From contig NZ_BMZE01000001.1 in the NCBI RefSeq assembly GCF_014652635.1, positions 754,051 to 818,050 on the forward strand: a stretch of DNA of 64,000 nucleotides. Reading direction: 5' to 3'. Below are positions 6,461-14,885 of the stretch, piece by piece. Numbering within the stretch: position 1 is the stretch's first letter; each line of letters begins with the position of its first letter. The DNA comes from Devosia pacifica. Lineage in GTDB: Bacteria; Pseudomonadota; Alphaproteobacteria; Rhizobiales; Devosiaceae. The position numbers and the translations under genes were made by a program. The notes under the pieces are model-generated. The model had not been told where the DNA came from. It was given only the letters and a program-made list of their open reading frames with translations, and made no database searches.

Positions 6461-6959
6461 ATTCCGCCGCGAGCCAATTCGCTCGAAAGCCCTGCGCCGC
6501 GCCGCCAAGGGGCAACCATGCACGCTGAACTTCCCTGGTATCTGCGACCATAACCCGGAAACAACCGTGCTGGCGCATGTCCATGACGAAAGCTTCGGCA
6601 AAAGCCGGAAGGCTGACGACACGAGTGCAGTTCACGCTTGTTACGCATGCCACTCAGCACTTGACCTGCATCGTCACGGGCTAGCCGACGCAGACCTTTA
6701 CCGGATGCTGCTCAGGGCCTTGCAGCGGACGCTCAGAAGGCTTGTGGAGACCGGAGTGGTGCAGGTGCCGCTAGATCAGTCCAAGCCCGCCTCAGCGCGT
6801 CCTGTGCCGAAGCGCAAGCCACGCAATCAGCGCGCCAAGATCTACGGCAGCAAAGAGATGCCGCAGCGCCCCAAGCGCCCGGCCAAGCCCCAACACACCG
6901 CCACCAGAGAACTCACCAAAGGCATAGGGCGGATTGAAAGCCCTGAGGAGGTGGAATGA
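6453..6959 (+). CDS. YbcO-type (DUF1364) HNH-like nuclease
   Basis: 168 residues. Residues 15-70 match YbcO/DUF1364: RRAAKGQPCTLNFPGICDHN, ETTVLAH and CYACHSALD, giving ligands Cys23, Cys31, Cys63 and Cys66 with His42 and His67 as candidate catalytic or metal residues. YbcO is a structural relative of HNH nucleases in lambdoid nin regions. Beyond residue 115 there is a long basic tail (KRKPRNQRAK and more) absent from the short E. coli homologue, perhaps for DNA binding. The ATG at 6453 follows a GGGGGTGG stretch. It overlaps the next gene. Confidence 0.75.
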   Translation: MPEFRREPIRSKALRRAAKGQPCTLNFPGICDHNPETTVLAHVHDESFGKSRKADDTSAVHACYACHSALDLHRHGLADADLYRMLLRALQRTLRRLVETGVVQVPLDQSKPASARPVPKRKPRNQRAKIYGSKEMPQRPKRPAKPQHTATRELTKGIGRIESPEEVE

Positions 6960-7615
6960 TGGAAGACTGCGCAATCTTCCTTTGCGACCGGACTGGCGTT
7001 GCTGCCGAGCCTTGGGCTGAGGCCGGCATTGAGTGCTTCTGCGTTGACGTGCAGCATTCCATTCGCAGGCCTCGTCGCGAGGGAAGCATCAACTTCGTCT
7101 GGGGTGATGTTCGCTCATGGACGCCACCACAGGGATACCGGCCCGTCTTTGTCGGCGCCTGGCCACCCTGCACGCATGTCAGTGGCAGTGGGGCGCGGGA
7201 TCACGCAACCAAGCGCGGGCTGATGCTCCGAGATGCTCTGGAGATATTCGAGGCCTGCCGGCAAGCGATCGCATGGTCAGGCGCCCCGGGCTTTCTGGAG
7301 AACCCTGTCGGGTACTTCTCGACAGTGCCGCACATTGGCAAGCCGGCGCACTACTTCCACCCGTCAGATTACACCGGCTGGTGCGCTGACGACCATTACA
7401 CCAAGAAGACCTGCATCTGGCCGATGAATGGCTTTGTGATGCCGGAGAAGTTCACCGCACCGCACCTTGCAGACGTGCCGCCCGATGACCGCATTCACAA
7501 GGCCAGCCCAACGAGCGATCGCGGAGACATTCGCAGCGCCAGCCCGCGCGGATTCTGCCGCGCTGTCTTCAACGCCAATGCGCCGGCCAGATATCGCGAA
7601 AAGAAAGCCGCATGA
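6956..7615 (+). CDS. Short C5-cytosine methyltransferase-like phage protein
   Basis: 219 residues. Motif IV-like GAWPPCTHVSGSGAR has the catalytic-type Cys72 after Pro-Pro, motif VI-like FLENPVG (113-119) has Glu-Asn, and acidic strand ends DVQ (31-33) and GDV (50-52) suit cofactor binding. True C5 methyltransferases have 300 or more residues with a target-recognition domain; here there is no room for one, so target choice must be minimal or supplied by a partner. Motif I lacks a clear Phe-x-Gly-x-Gly. No restriction nuclease is nearby, so it is an orphan. Start is ATGATG at 6956/6959. Confidence 0.65.
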   Translation: MMEDCAIFLCDRTGVAAEPWAEAGIECFCVDVQHSIRRPRREGSINFVWGDVRSWTPPQGYRPVFVGAWPPCTHVSGSGARDHATKRGLMLRDALEIFEACRQAIAWSGAPGFLENPVGYFSTVPHIGKPAHYFHPSDYTGWCADDHYTKKTCIWPMNGFVMPEKFTAPHLADVPPDDRIHKASPTSDRGDIRSASPRGFCRAVFNANAPARYREKKAA

Positions 7616-7641
7616 CCAACCCCCAACACACAGGAGCCGAC

Positions 7642-8496
7642 ATGGATAAGGATACACCGGAACTGCTGCCGTGTCTGTCGGATGGCGAGATTATGGAGAT
7701 CATCAATGAGTGCTTCCCGTGGCAAACGGAAGCTAAGATCAACGATCTTCTGACCCGTGAAAAATCCGCACCGCTAATCCCTCAGGCAACCTATGACGTA
7801 CCTTCCTATCGTGCTGAAAGGTTTGTTCGGGCGATAGAAAAGCGCATTCGTGCCACCTCCCCCACCGTACCAATAGAGCCGACAGAGGGGGTGGTGAAGC
7901 CGCTTGAGTGGGATCCTATTCGCGGAGAAGGCGTCGAGACTTATCAAGCAAAGTGTTCGTTTGGGATGTATCGGATATTCTCCGATGAAGACAGCGCCAT
8001 GGGTGCGATTTTCGTCGAGTTCGCGGTTCATGAAGATCGCTTCTGCATGAAAGATGCCATCTCGATTGGTCGCGTCCACGACTGGAGCGCTGCCGAGAAC
8101 GCCGCACAACAGCACTTCAACAACGCTGTCGCCTCCTGCCTCACCACCCCACCGTCTACCGATGTAGAGGGATTGCGGGCGGAAGCTCAGTTCCTGATCG
8201 ACCGACTCGAGGACTTCGAGCGCGGCGGTATGAGCGACGACATTGAAGACGCTGTTCGCGAGTTCGAGGGACACGTTTCGCCAGCAATTGCACGTCTTCG
8301 CGACTGCCTCAGTCGTCGCCCGTCTACCGATGCAGAGGCAGAGAACAAGCGGCTGCGCGAGGCACTAGAGTGGTACGGCGAACAGACTCGACTAGCTCGC
8401 CTAAATCATAGCGAAGGCGACGCCGGGCGTCACGCACTTGCGGCAGACGGTGGCAAGATCGCCCGCCAAGCCCTCGCAGAACAAGGAGAGGCATGA
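7642..8496 (+). CDS. Phage protein with repeated linker, unknown function
   Basis: 284 residues from ATG 7642 (AGGAG at 7632-7636); an alternative ATG at 7612 overlaps the previous stop and adds 10 residues. The N-terminus is helical and acidic, the middle (95-175) looks like a small beta-rich domain (KCSFGMYRIF, FVEFAVHEDRF), and the C-terminal third is coiled coil. The linker word STDVEG/STDAEAEN occurs twice (about 173 and 243), suggesting module fusion by recombination. No known family; typical of mosaic early-region phage proteins. Confidence 0.55.
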   Translation: MDKDTPELLPCLSDGEIMEIINECFPWQTEAKINDLLTREKSAPLIPQATYDVPSYRAERFVRAIEKRIRATSPTVPIEPTEGVVKPLEWDPIRGEGVETYQAKCSFGMYRIFSDEDSAMGAIFVEFAVHEDRFCMKDAISIGRVHDWSAAENAAQQHFNNAVASCLTTPPSTDVEGLRAEAQFLIDRLEDFERGGMSDDIEDAVREFEGHVSPAIARLRDCLSRRPSTDAEAENKRLREALEWYGEQTRLARLNHSEGDAGRHALAADGGKIARQALAEQGEA

Positions 8497-8801
8497 TGGC
8501 TCGAATTGCAAAAGACACTACCCTCGTAATCACAGTGGGTTGTTACAGCGACTACCGCGATCACGGGCCTTTCAAGGTTCTACGGGATTTTGACCAACAT
8601 GAAGTAGCCAAAGAGTACACCGACAATTGGGCGAAAGAGCATCCCGACAGCAAAGATTGGGACGGCCCAGACCTGTACGGCTTCATGGGTTGGCTGGCAA
8701 AGAACGACTACATTGAGGACATAGAAGGAACGCAAGTCTGGCACTTGGGCGATTACTACCTCGAGCCTGAGACGTGGCCCGATGCGGAGCCCCAGCCATG
8801 A
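8493..8801 (+). CDS. Small phage protein, unknown function
   Basis: 102 residues, start ATGATG overlapping the previous stop. Aromatic and acidic: TLVITVGCYSDYRDHGPF, then KEHPDSKDWDGPDLYGFMGWL and a terminal YYLEPETWPD. The pattern suggests a small strand-helix domain. No metal or catalytic motif recognised. Coupled to both neighbours. Confidence 0.55.
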   Translation: MMARIAKDTTLVITVGCYSDYRDHGPFKVLRDFDQHEVAKEYTDNWAKEHPDSKDWDGPDLYGFMGWLAKNDYIEDIEGTQVWHLGDYYLEPETWPDAEPQP

Positions 8802-9082
8802 CCCCTGCACTGATAGACAAAGAGAAGTACGCGGCGCTTGCTGATGAGTTACGTCATTTAGAACAATCAGATGCGGCGCTTGGAATACAAGCCGCCAACG
8901 CAATCGAGTCTCTCCTTGCCCAACTGTCCGAGGCTGAGAAGGCACTTAAACTCGTCCGATACGCGCTAGCGCTAGATGATGGTCGGGCGGTTCTCAAGAG
9001 TGGGTATTCTATTGGGCATATACGAGAGCACGTCAACGTAGCCCTCCCCACTCCCCCGAAAGGAACAGCCGATGACCAGTGA
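8798..9082 (+). CDS. Small helical phage protein, unknown function
   Basis: 94 residues from the ATG overlapping the previous stop (ATGA). Helical, with a heptad-like stretch at 40-60 (NAIESLLAQLSEAEKALK) typical of the coiled-coil proteins that fill early regions of alphaproteobacterial prophages. No function can be assigned. Confidence 0.55.
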   Translation: MTPALIDKEKYAALADELRHLEQSDAALGIQAANAIESLLAQLSEAEKALKLVRYALALDDGRAVLKSGYSIGHIREHVNVALPTPPKGTADDQ

Positions 9083-10268
9083 AACAGAACGCAGCGGCGA
9101 TGTGCGGGTGACGGATGCAAACGCGAATATTGCTTGCGCCTCGGCAGACTGTAAGAACCGCGCTACCGTCCACCTTGAGAAGGGCGGGGTTGGCTCCTAC
9201 TACTGTCGTGAATGCAGTGACCGCACCCTCACCGCCACCCAACAGCCACCGGCCACCATTCCGAATCTCGATAATTGCGGAACGTATCTAGCGAAGGACA
9301 ACAAAGGTCAGTGGCATTACCGTAATCACGCGGGCACGTGGCAGGCTTATCCGGGGCCTTGTCAAGAAGTAGCGGCCACAGTGTCCGCATCGGCATATGA
9401 GTTTGACCGCTACATTAACGGCGAGTTGATGGCGGAAGGCGTAGTCATCGAAAATCAGCGCACCTTGTCTGAGGCGATGAAACGAGCATCTCAGATTGCA
9501 GCAAAGGGGCCGAACGGTGAGGCCCCGGTTTTGGTCCTGCGTCCTGCGAAACAGCCACCGACTACCCATAAGGTAGAGGACGAGGCGGTAGCGGAACTTG
9601 AGCCCACGCCTTTGATGGACTTGCTTGCGGTTGCAAGCGGGCTCGGGGCGCGAGGTGATGAGCGTTCAGAGAAGATTATCCGCAGCGCAGTCAGTGCCGT
9701 TGTCGAGACGGTCGAAAGGCTGACGAGGGAGCGGGACGAAGCAATGGACTCGGCGCATGGCTGGCACGGTCAGTGTCAGTCGGTCGCGACGATCTTGGGA
9801 TTGCATGAACCGGAGGGAATTGGCCACGCAGAATCGGTGCGGGACAAGTTCGACGCACTCGAAGCCAAACTCACCCGCGCCGAGGCTGCTCTTGCTGAGG
9901 CGGAGAAACTGATAGAGCTTGCGCATCCGACCATGCGCGCATGCGGCTGGCAATTGGCAATTAACGCTGAGCCAGAAGGCGATGGCGTGCTTGAAGCGGC
10001 GTGTACAGAAATCGAGGCTAAGTTCGAGGACTACCTCTCTAGACAAGATCGCGCCGGCGATGGGTGCGCCCAGGATTTGAATGTTCGTATCGCCGGCCTA
10101 GAGAAGGCGGTCGCAATCGTTCGCAACACGGCACTCTATGGAGCTGCAAGCGTAGGTCTAGAATTCCGTGATCGCAAGAAAGCGGAAGGCGCCTCTGTCA
10201 TGGCAACAAAACTGGCCGAGGTTGTCGACGCCACCATCCGCGATACACGGGAGGTCGGGAATGGCTAG
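9072..10268 (+). CDS. Phage protein with N-terminal zinc knuckle and coiled coils
   Basis: 398 residues. Cys22, Cys27, Cys45 and Cys48 could bind zinc (ACASADC, YYCRECS). A middle segment has a short mixed domain (RYINGELMAEGVVIENQRT, about 112-130). From about 230 the protein is heptad-rich (LTRAEAALAEAEKLIELA), and it ends in a second helical module. Such architectures vary by module swapping between phages; no biochemical role is established. The start overlaps the previous gene by 11 bp. Confidence 0.55.
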   Translation: MTSETERSGDVRVTDANANIACASADCKNRATVHLEKGGVGSYYCRECSDRTLTATQQPPATIPNLDNCGTYLAKDNKGQWHYRNHAGTWQAYPGPCQEVAATVSASAYEFDRYINGELMAEGVVIENQRTLSEAMKRASQIAAKGPNGEAPVLVLRPAKQPPTTHKVEDEAVAELEPTPLMDLLAVASGLGARGDERSEKIIRSAVSAVVETVERLTRERDEAMDSAHGWHGQCQSVATILGLHEPEGIGHAESVRDKFDALEAKLTRAEAALAEAEKLIELAHPTMRACGWQLAINAEPEGDGVLEAACTEIEAKFEDYLSRQDRAGDGCAQDLNVRIAGLEKAVAIVRNTALYGAASVGLEFRDRKKAEGASVMATKLAEVVDATIRDTREVGNG

Positions 10269-10488
10269 CCGAGCAAACGATAATCTGCCCGAGGATATCC
10301 GTTCGGCAATGGACTATCTGTCAACGGGCGGGCTGGGCGAAGTCTACGGCATCACCGATATGGCCTACAGAGCCGGCCAGCCCAAGGTGCAGTGCGATGC
10401 CGACATGATGCTGGCGATCTGCATGCTGGCCTCGGAAGCCCTTGACGCCCGTCGCGCTGCTCTATCTCAGGAGAGCGACAATGGGTGA
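10261..10488 (+). CDS. Small phage protein, unknown function
   Basis: 75 residues, start overlapping the stop of the long coiled-coil gene. Content: LPEDIRSAMDYLSTGGLGEVY and MMLAICMLASEAL, mostly helical and soluble, with Cys and Met in the C-terminal helix. No known family. Part of the unbroken overlapping operon leading to the integrase. Confidence 0.55.
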   Translation: MASRANDNLPEDIRSAMDYLSTGGLGEVYGITDMAYRAGQPKVQCDADMMLAICMLASEALDARRAALSQESDNG

Positions 10489-10708
10489 AGCGATCGGCAT
10501 TTACCTGCCGTGGCTGCTTTCGGCCATCACCATCTACATGACCATCCTCGCCGGCAATAAGGCGCGTCACGCTTGGCTTATCGGTCTGGGCAATCAGGCC
10601 CTCTGGTTAGTCTTCATCATCACCACCGAAACATGGGGCCTGTTACCCATGAACCTGGCGCTGTGGACGGTCTATGCACGCAATCACTTGAAGTGGAGCC
10701 GGGCATGA
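10481..10708 (+). CDS. Small two-helix membrane protein of the prophage
   Basis: 75 residues with two hydrophobic segments, about 6-24 (IYLPWLLSAITIYMTILAG) and about 34-52 (LGNQALWLVFIITTETWGL), separated by a short basic loop. It overlaps the genes on both sides. Position between early genes and integrase is not typical for a holin, so lysis is not inferred. Function unknown. Confidence 0.5.
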   Translation: MGEAIGIYLPWLLSAITIYMTILAGNKARHAWLIGLGNQALWLVFIITTETWGLLPMNLALWTVYARNHLKWSRA

Positions 10709-10824
10709 GACGTTGGGGAATCTGGCCCACTGCCATAGCCTTCGGAGCAGCCATCGTCATCTGGGCAATCATGGCCCTTGGCTCTGGCCTTCAGACAATC
10801 ATATGGGGGCTTATGGGATGGTAG
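10705..10824 (+). CDS. Very small single-span membrane peptide
   Basis: 39 residues starting with ATGA overlap on the previous gene. Residues about 8-36 are hydrophobic (AIAFGAAIVIWAIMALGSG), with Arg2 and Arg3 on the cytoplasmic-side N-terminus. Coupling on both ends suggests it is translated, but at this size the call depends on context. Confidence 0.4.
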   Translation: MRRWGIWPTAIAFGAAIVIWAIMALGSGLQTIIWGLMGW

Positions 10825-11039
10825 CGAGGCCTGCACTCATCCGGCAGAGCGACGTGACCCGCATAATGCGTGGGGCCAAGGACGCTGGCATAACTATGGG
10901 AATTGTGGTGACAACCGGCGAAGTGCGGTTTGTTCCCGTTGACGAGATGGAACCGGAGCAAAAGCTTTCCGGCCTCGATCAATGGAAGGCGAAGCGCGAT
11001 GCCCGCAAAGCGAAAGCACAGGCTGGTGGGCGTTCATGA
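10818..11039 (+). CDS. Small basic protein preceding the integrase, possible directionality factor
   Basis: 73 residues from ATG 10818, overlapping the stop of the membrane peptide. ALIRQSDVTRIMRGAKDAG forms a helical stretch, followed by strands MGIVVTTGEVRFVPV and a Lys/Arg-rich tail (QWKAKRDARKAKAQ). Small proteins of this type recur immediately before tyrosine integrases in alphaproteobacterial prophages. Excisionases are small, basic and often located here, but I see no firm Xis motif, so that role is a guess. It overlaps the integrase gene by 41 bp. Confidence 0.6.
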   Translation: MVARPALIRQSDVTRIMRGAKDAGITMGIVVTTGEVRFVPVDEMEPEQKLSGLDQWKAKRDARKAKAQAGGRS

Positions 11040-12048
11040 GGTCAAGCGCCGGCTCTCATCCGGCGAAGTCGTCATCTACCGCTACGCCTGGCGCGGCGGG
11101 CCTCGTATCCATGCCGAGGACCCGGGCTCGCACGAATACCTAGTCGAATACACCAAGCTGACACGCGACCACGAGGATGCCAAGCGGGAAGGAACACTCG
11201 CTGGGCTGGTCTACGTCTATCGCCAGAGCGCCGCATTCCATAAGCTTGGTGATGCTACCAAGCGCAGCTACGACGCGGCAATCGATGAGATTGAAGCCGA
11301 GTTCTGCGATTTGCCGGTAGAGGTCATCGACAAGCGCGGCACACGTTCCCTATTCCTCGAATGGCGCGACGGCTTTGCCGACACTCCGCGCAAGGCGGAC
11401 ATGCTCATTACGGTGCTGGCGCGCATCCTGTCAGTTGCCCGCGACCGCGAACTGATCGACCGCAACCCGCTCGAGCGCGTCGAGAAGCTATCGGCCGGCA
11501 CGCGCCGCGATCAGATATGGTCAGACGATCAGCTGAAGGCCTTCAAGGCTCACGCCGGCACAAAGCTGTCTCTGGCGCTCGAACTGGCCCGCTGGACAGG
11601 GCAACGCCAAGGCGACCTGCTACGCCTGCCCTGGAGCGCCTATGACGGCTCACACATCACTCTGAGGCAGAGCAAGACCGGGCGCACGGTCCGGGTGCGC
11701 GTCTCAAGCGACCTGAAGGCGCTACTGGACGGCACAAAGCGTGAGGCGGTCACGATCCTGACGACGGAGCGCGGCAAGCGCTCATGGACCAGCGACGGCT
11801 TCAGGGCCTCATGGGCGAAGACATGCGTAAAGGCGGGGATTGAGGGTGTGACCTTCCATGATCTGCGCGGCACATTTGTCACGCTCGCCTATCGTAATGG
11901 CGCATCGATCAAAGAGATTGCAGAGGTGAGCGGGCACTCGGAAAGAGACGCTGAGGCGATCATTCGACGGCACTATCTGGCCGGCGATTCTGCGGTCACA
12001 AAGCTTGAGGCGGGGAACAGAAAAGCACGCGGTTCGGTAAAAGATTGA
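10999..12048 (+). CDS. int: Tyrosine-type site-specific integrase
   Basis: 349 residues from ATG 10999. The catalytic set is complete: Arg203 (TGQRQGD), Lys226 (QSKTGR), His287 and Arg290 (FHDLR), His313 (SGHS) and the nucleophile Tyr326 (RRHY). Residues about 75-165 form the core-binding domain. It catalyses attP x attB recombination. The gene ends 82 bp from the 3' end of tRNA-Lys, the usual placement for tRNA-targeting integrases. Its start lies inside the preceding gene, so it may be co-expressed with the early operon, though constitutive or separate promoters are common. Confidence 0.93.
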   Translation: MPAKRKHRLVGVHEVKRRLSSGEVVIYRYAWRGGPRIHAEDPGSHEYLVEYTKLTRDHEDAKREGTLAGLVYVYRQSAAFHKLGDATKRSYDAAIDEIEAEFCDLPVEVIDKRGTRSLFLEWRDGFADTPRKADMLITVLARILSVARDRELIDRNPLERVEKLSAGTRRDQIWSDDQLKAFKAHAGTKLSLALELARWTGQRQGDLLRLPWSAYDGSHITLRQSKTGRTVRVRVSSDLKALLDGTKREAVTILTTERGKRSWTSDGFRASWAKTCVKAGIEGVTFHDLRGTFVTLAYRNGASIKEIAEVSGHSERDAEAIIRRHYLAGDSAVTKLEAGNRKARGSVKD

Positions 12049-12130
12049 GAACCGTGTAAAACGGGGAAAATCGGCCAACTTGGCCAATTCACCCAAAGCA
12101 CTGATTTTCTTGGGGAAATGAACACTTCGG

Positions 12131-12206
<76 letters not shown>

Positions 12207-12371
12207 GGTCCCGAAGTGGCGCCTCTCTAGCAAAGCGATTCCGGCCTGTCCAGAACTTCCGTGCAAGGGGGCCAATCTTCTGCGCGCAACCAATCCTGGT
12301 TCCACGCCTTTGACCTGCGTTAAGAATCCCCGCCTTTTACGCGAAACGCCAAAGTCCCAAGGAGCGACGTA

Positions 12372-13199
12372 ATGGAGAACGGCGAAATCTTTTCGGTGTC
12401 TACCGAATGGATCCTGTCAAACGCACTATCCCTTTTGACAGCACTGATCGTGCTGGCTGCCGGTTGGATACTTTCCGGCTTCCTTGCCAAGAACGTCGGC
12501 AAGGTGCTGCCCAACGGCAAGCAGATGGACCAGACCATCGCCCCGATCCTCTCGCAGGTTGTCCGTTACGGTATTCTGCTGGTGACGCTGATCATCGTGC
12601 TCGGACAGTTTGGTGTCGAGACCGCCTCGATACTCGCCATTCTGGGTGCGGCGGGTCTTGCTATCGCCCTGGCCCTACAGGGGACACTGTCCAACATCGC
12701 GGCGGGCGTGATGCTGATCTGGCTCCGGCCCATCCGCACCGGCGAATATATCGACGCCGAGGGTCTGTCGGGCACTGTGGTCGAGATCGGACTGTTTGGC
12801 ACGCAACTTCGCACCTATGACGGCATCTATGTGTTCGCGCCCAACTCGCAGCTCTGGGACGCAAGGATCACCAACTACACGCGCGAAGCCACACGCATGG
12901 CTGAGATCAAGATTGGCATCGCATACGATGCCAACATCGCCCAGGCCCGCGAAGTGCTTCTGAACGCCGCGACTTCGGACGAACGGGTGCTGGAAACACC
13001 TGCGCCAGCGGTATTTGTGGCTGATCTCGCCGATAGCGCCGTGATCATGTCGCTGCGGGCATGGACCACAGGCCCCAATAATTGGTCCACGAAGAATGAT
13101 CTGAGGGAAAAGGTGAAAATCGAGCTCGACAACGCCGGAATCGAAATCCCGTACAACAAGCTCGACGTAAGCATCCTCAAGCAGACAGAGTCTGCCTGA
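12372..13199 (+). CDS. MscS-family small-conductance mechanosensitive channel
   Basis: 275 residues, close to E. coli MscS (286). AAGGAG precedes the start. Three hydrophobic helices lie at about 15-36, 62-80 and 84-115; the last contains the Gly/Ala-rich pore pattern (ILGAAGLAIALALQGTLSN). The beta domain follows with GEYIDAEGLSGTVVEIGLF and the NYTREATR turn. It releases solutes on hypo-osmotic shock from the inner membrane. Monocistronic by appearance, with a strong hairpin after the stop. Confidence 0.93.
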   Translation: MENGEIFSVSTEWILSNALSLLTALIVLAAGWILSGFLAKNVGKVLPNGKQMDQTIAPILSQVVRYGILLVTLIIVLGQFGVETASILAILGAAGLAIALALQGTLSNIAAGVMLIWLRPIRTGEYIDAEGLSGTVVEIGLFGTQLRTYDGIYVFAPNSQLWDARITNYTREATRMAEIKIGIAYDANIAQAREVLLNAATSDERVLETPAPAVFVADLADSAVIMSLRAWTTGPNNWSTKNDLREKVKIELDNAGIEIPYNKLDVSILKQTESA

Positions 13200-13208
13200 G
13201 GCAGCGCC

Positions 13209-13236
13209 GCCGGCGGTGATGACAATCGCCGCCGGC
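13209..13236. terminator. Hairpin between convergent genes
   Basis: A 12-bp stem (13209-13220 with 13225-13236, one G-U pair) around loop GACA lies between the mscS-type gene and a convergent small gene. No T-run follows on either strand, so it may be a structural or Rho-assisted 3' end. Confidence 0.5.
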
Positions 13237-13243
13237 TACCGAA

Positions 13244-13450
13244 CTAGTACCCCATTCGCTTCAGACGCTTGAACTCCCCAAGATCGAGGACGTTGTCGTC
13301 GCTGCGAAGGTCGTTCGAGCGCATCTCGTCAATCAGACCGATAGTGCGTTCTATGATGTTGCGCAGTTGCAGAGTTCGCGAATCGGCATCGTGCAGGATG
13401 GTCGCCGCCTGCTCCAGATGATCGCGTGCAAGTAGATATGTCGGGGACAT
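13244..13450 (-). CDS. Conserved small hypothetical protein
   Basis: 68 residues from ATG 13448-13450, with GAGG about 6 bases upstream. All-helical: LARDHLEQAATILHDADSRTLQLRNIIERTIGLIDEM, ending in an EFKRLKRMGY tail. Soluble, no metal ligands. It converges on the mechanosensitive channel gene. No family recognised. Confidence 0.6.
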   Translation of the reverse strand: MSPTYLLARDHLEQAATILHDADSRTLQLRNIIERTIGLIDEMRSNDLRSDDNVLDLGEFKRLKRMGY

Positions 13451-13769
13451 GCCCAGCCTCGTAAACCGTGGGTTTCAGGATATTCGGCGCGTTGCGGCGC
13501 TGTGAGAAGCTGGGGCCGCCATGCTTTCGCAGTTCTTATGCGGCTAGGGTAGTTTTAATGAAAATTGCCGGTATCGGATTACGCATACCAGGGAGCCCCG
13601 TTTTCCGGGCTCCCGGCTATTTTCCGGCAATCCCAATGCTGTTGAAATCTTCAATAGCCTCCGTGCCGGCACTTAAGCCAGGGCAAGACACGAATCAAAC
13701 CTACGGGATTTTCAGCAGTTCCTGCGCCGACTACAGTGCTGGGACCTGCCCAGATGAAGATCGTTCTTA
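13451..13769. other. Intergenic region with one strong hairpin
   Basis: No convincing coding frame. The only notable structure is a perfect 8-bp hairpin, GGGAGCCC (13591-13598) with GGGCTCCC (13607-13614), followed by CGGCTATTTT on the plus strand. This resembles a weak Rho-independent terminator with no upstream plus-strand gene. The rest presumably holds the promoter of the aminotransferase. Confidence 0.4.
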
Positions 13770-14885
13770 ATGCCCAGACCGCCTTTTTCGCGCCTCGCCG
13801 CTGACCTCCCCGACACTGTGCCGTTTGTCGGCCCCGAAACCATCGAGCGCCGGCTCGGACGACCGTTTCGCGCCCGCATCGGTGCCAATGAAAGCGGCTT
13901 TGGGGCTGCGCCCCAAACGATTGCAGCCATGCAGGCCGAGGCACCTGAGGCCTGGAAGTACGGCGATCCAGAAAATTACGATTTGCGCGCTGCGATAGCG
14001 CAGCATTGCGGCGTGAGGGCCACCGAGATTGCTGCTGGCGATGGCGTCGATTCGCTGCTCGGCCTTGCGGCGCGGCTCTACATCAATCCGGGAGATCCTG
14101 TGATCACGTCACTCGGTGGCTACCCGACCTTCGATTTTCACGTCGTGGGCTTTGGCGGCCGCGAGGTGAAAGTCCCGTTTGTCGACTATCGTGAAAATCT
14201 CGATGGTCTTCTGGCGGCCGTTGAACGCGAGGGAGCGCATCTCGTCTATCTCGCGAACCCCGATAACCCGATGGGCACATGGTGGCCTGCAAGTGACGTC
14301 AGCGCCTTCATGGATGCCCTTCCTGAAGACACGATGCTGATCCTCGATGAGGCCTATGGCGAGCTGGCGCCGGCAGGAACCCTGCCCGATATCCATCCTC
14401 TCCGCCCCAACGTTCTGCGCATGCGCACCTTCTCGAAGGCGTATGGCATGGCTGGCGTTCGCGTCGGTTACGTCATCGGCGAAGAACAGACGATCGCGGC
14501 GTTCAACCGTGTTCGCAACCACTTCGCAATCAGCCGCATCGGCCAGGCTGGCGCCATCGCGGCTCTCGGTGCCCAGCAATGGCTGCGGGAGACGGTTGCC
14601 GAAATCATCACCTGCCGAGACCGGCTGGGCAAAATCGGGCGCAACAATGGTCTCACCCCAATTCCATCGGCAACCAACTTCGTCACCATGGATACGGGCA
14701 GCAACGCGGCCTTCGCCCGCGCCATTCTCGAAGCTCTGGCAACGCGCGGTGTATTCATCCGCAAACCAGGCGGACCTGGGCTCGATCACTGCATCAGGAT
14801 CAGCGTCGGACCGCACGAGGCGCTCGATATACTCGAGGCCGAGTTGCCCGGCGCGATCGCTGAAGCGAAAGCTGCCGAGGGCTAG
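13770..14885 (+). CDS. HisC-like class I/II PLP aminotransferase
   Basis: 371 residues. Fold type I aminotransferase of the histidinol-phosphate family: NPDNPMGT (163-170), DEAYGEL (193-199) and the PLP lysine Lys223 in TFSKAYGMAG, with a later Arg near IRISVG. Similar length to HisC (about 350-370). Alphaproteobacteria often carry several HisC paralogues, and some serve aromatic amino acids. No his genes are adjacent, so the substrate is open. Its stop overlaps a convergent gene by 4 bp. Confidence 0.85.
   Translation: MPRPPFSRLAADLPDTVPFVGPETIERRLGRPFRARIGANESGFGAAPQTIAAMQAEAPEAWKYGDPENYDLRAAIAQHCGVRATEIAAGDGVDSLLGLAARLYINPGDPVITSLGGYPTFDFHVVGFGGREVKVPFVDYRENLDGLLAAVEREGAHLVYLANPDNPMGTWWPASDVSAFMDALPEDTMLILDEAYGELAPAGTLPDIHPLRPNVLRMRTFSKAYGMAGVRVGYVIGEEQTIAAFNRVRNHFAISRIGQAGAIAALGAQQWLRETVAEIITCRDRLGKIGRNNGLTPIPSATNFVTMDTGSNAAFARAILEALATRGVFIRKPGGPGLDHCIRISVGPHEALDILEAELPGAIAEAKAAEG

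Noticed and set aside
13468-13770. 100-codon plus-strand frame before the aminotransferase
   Set aside because: It runs through the hairpin at 13591-13614, has low-complexity composition and no ribosome-binding site.
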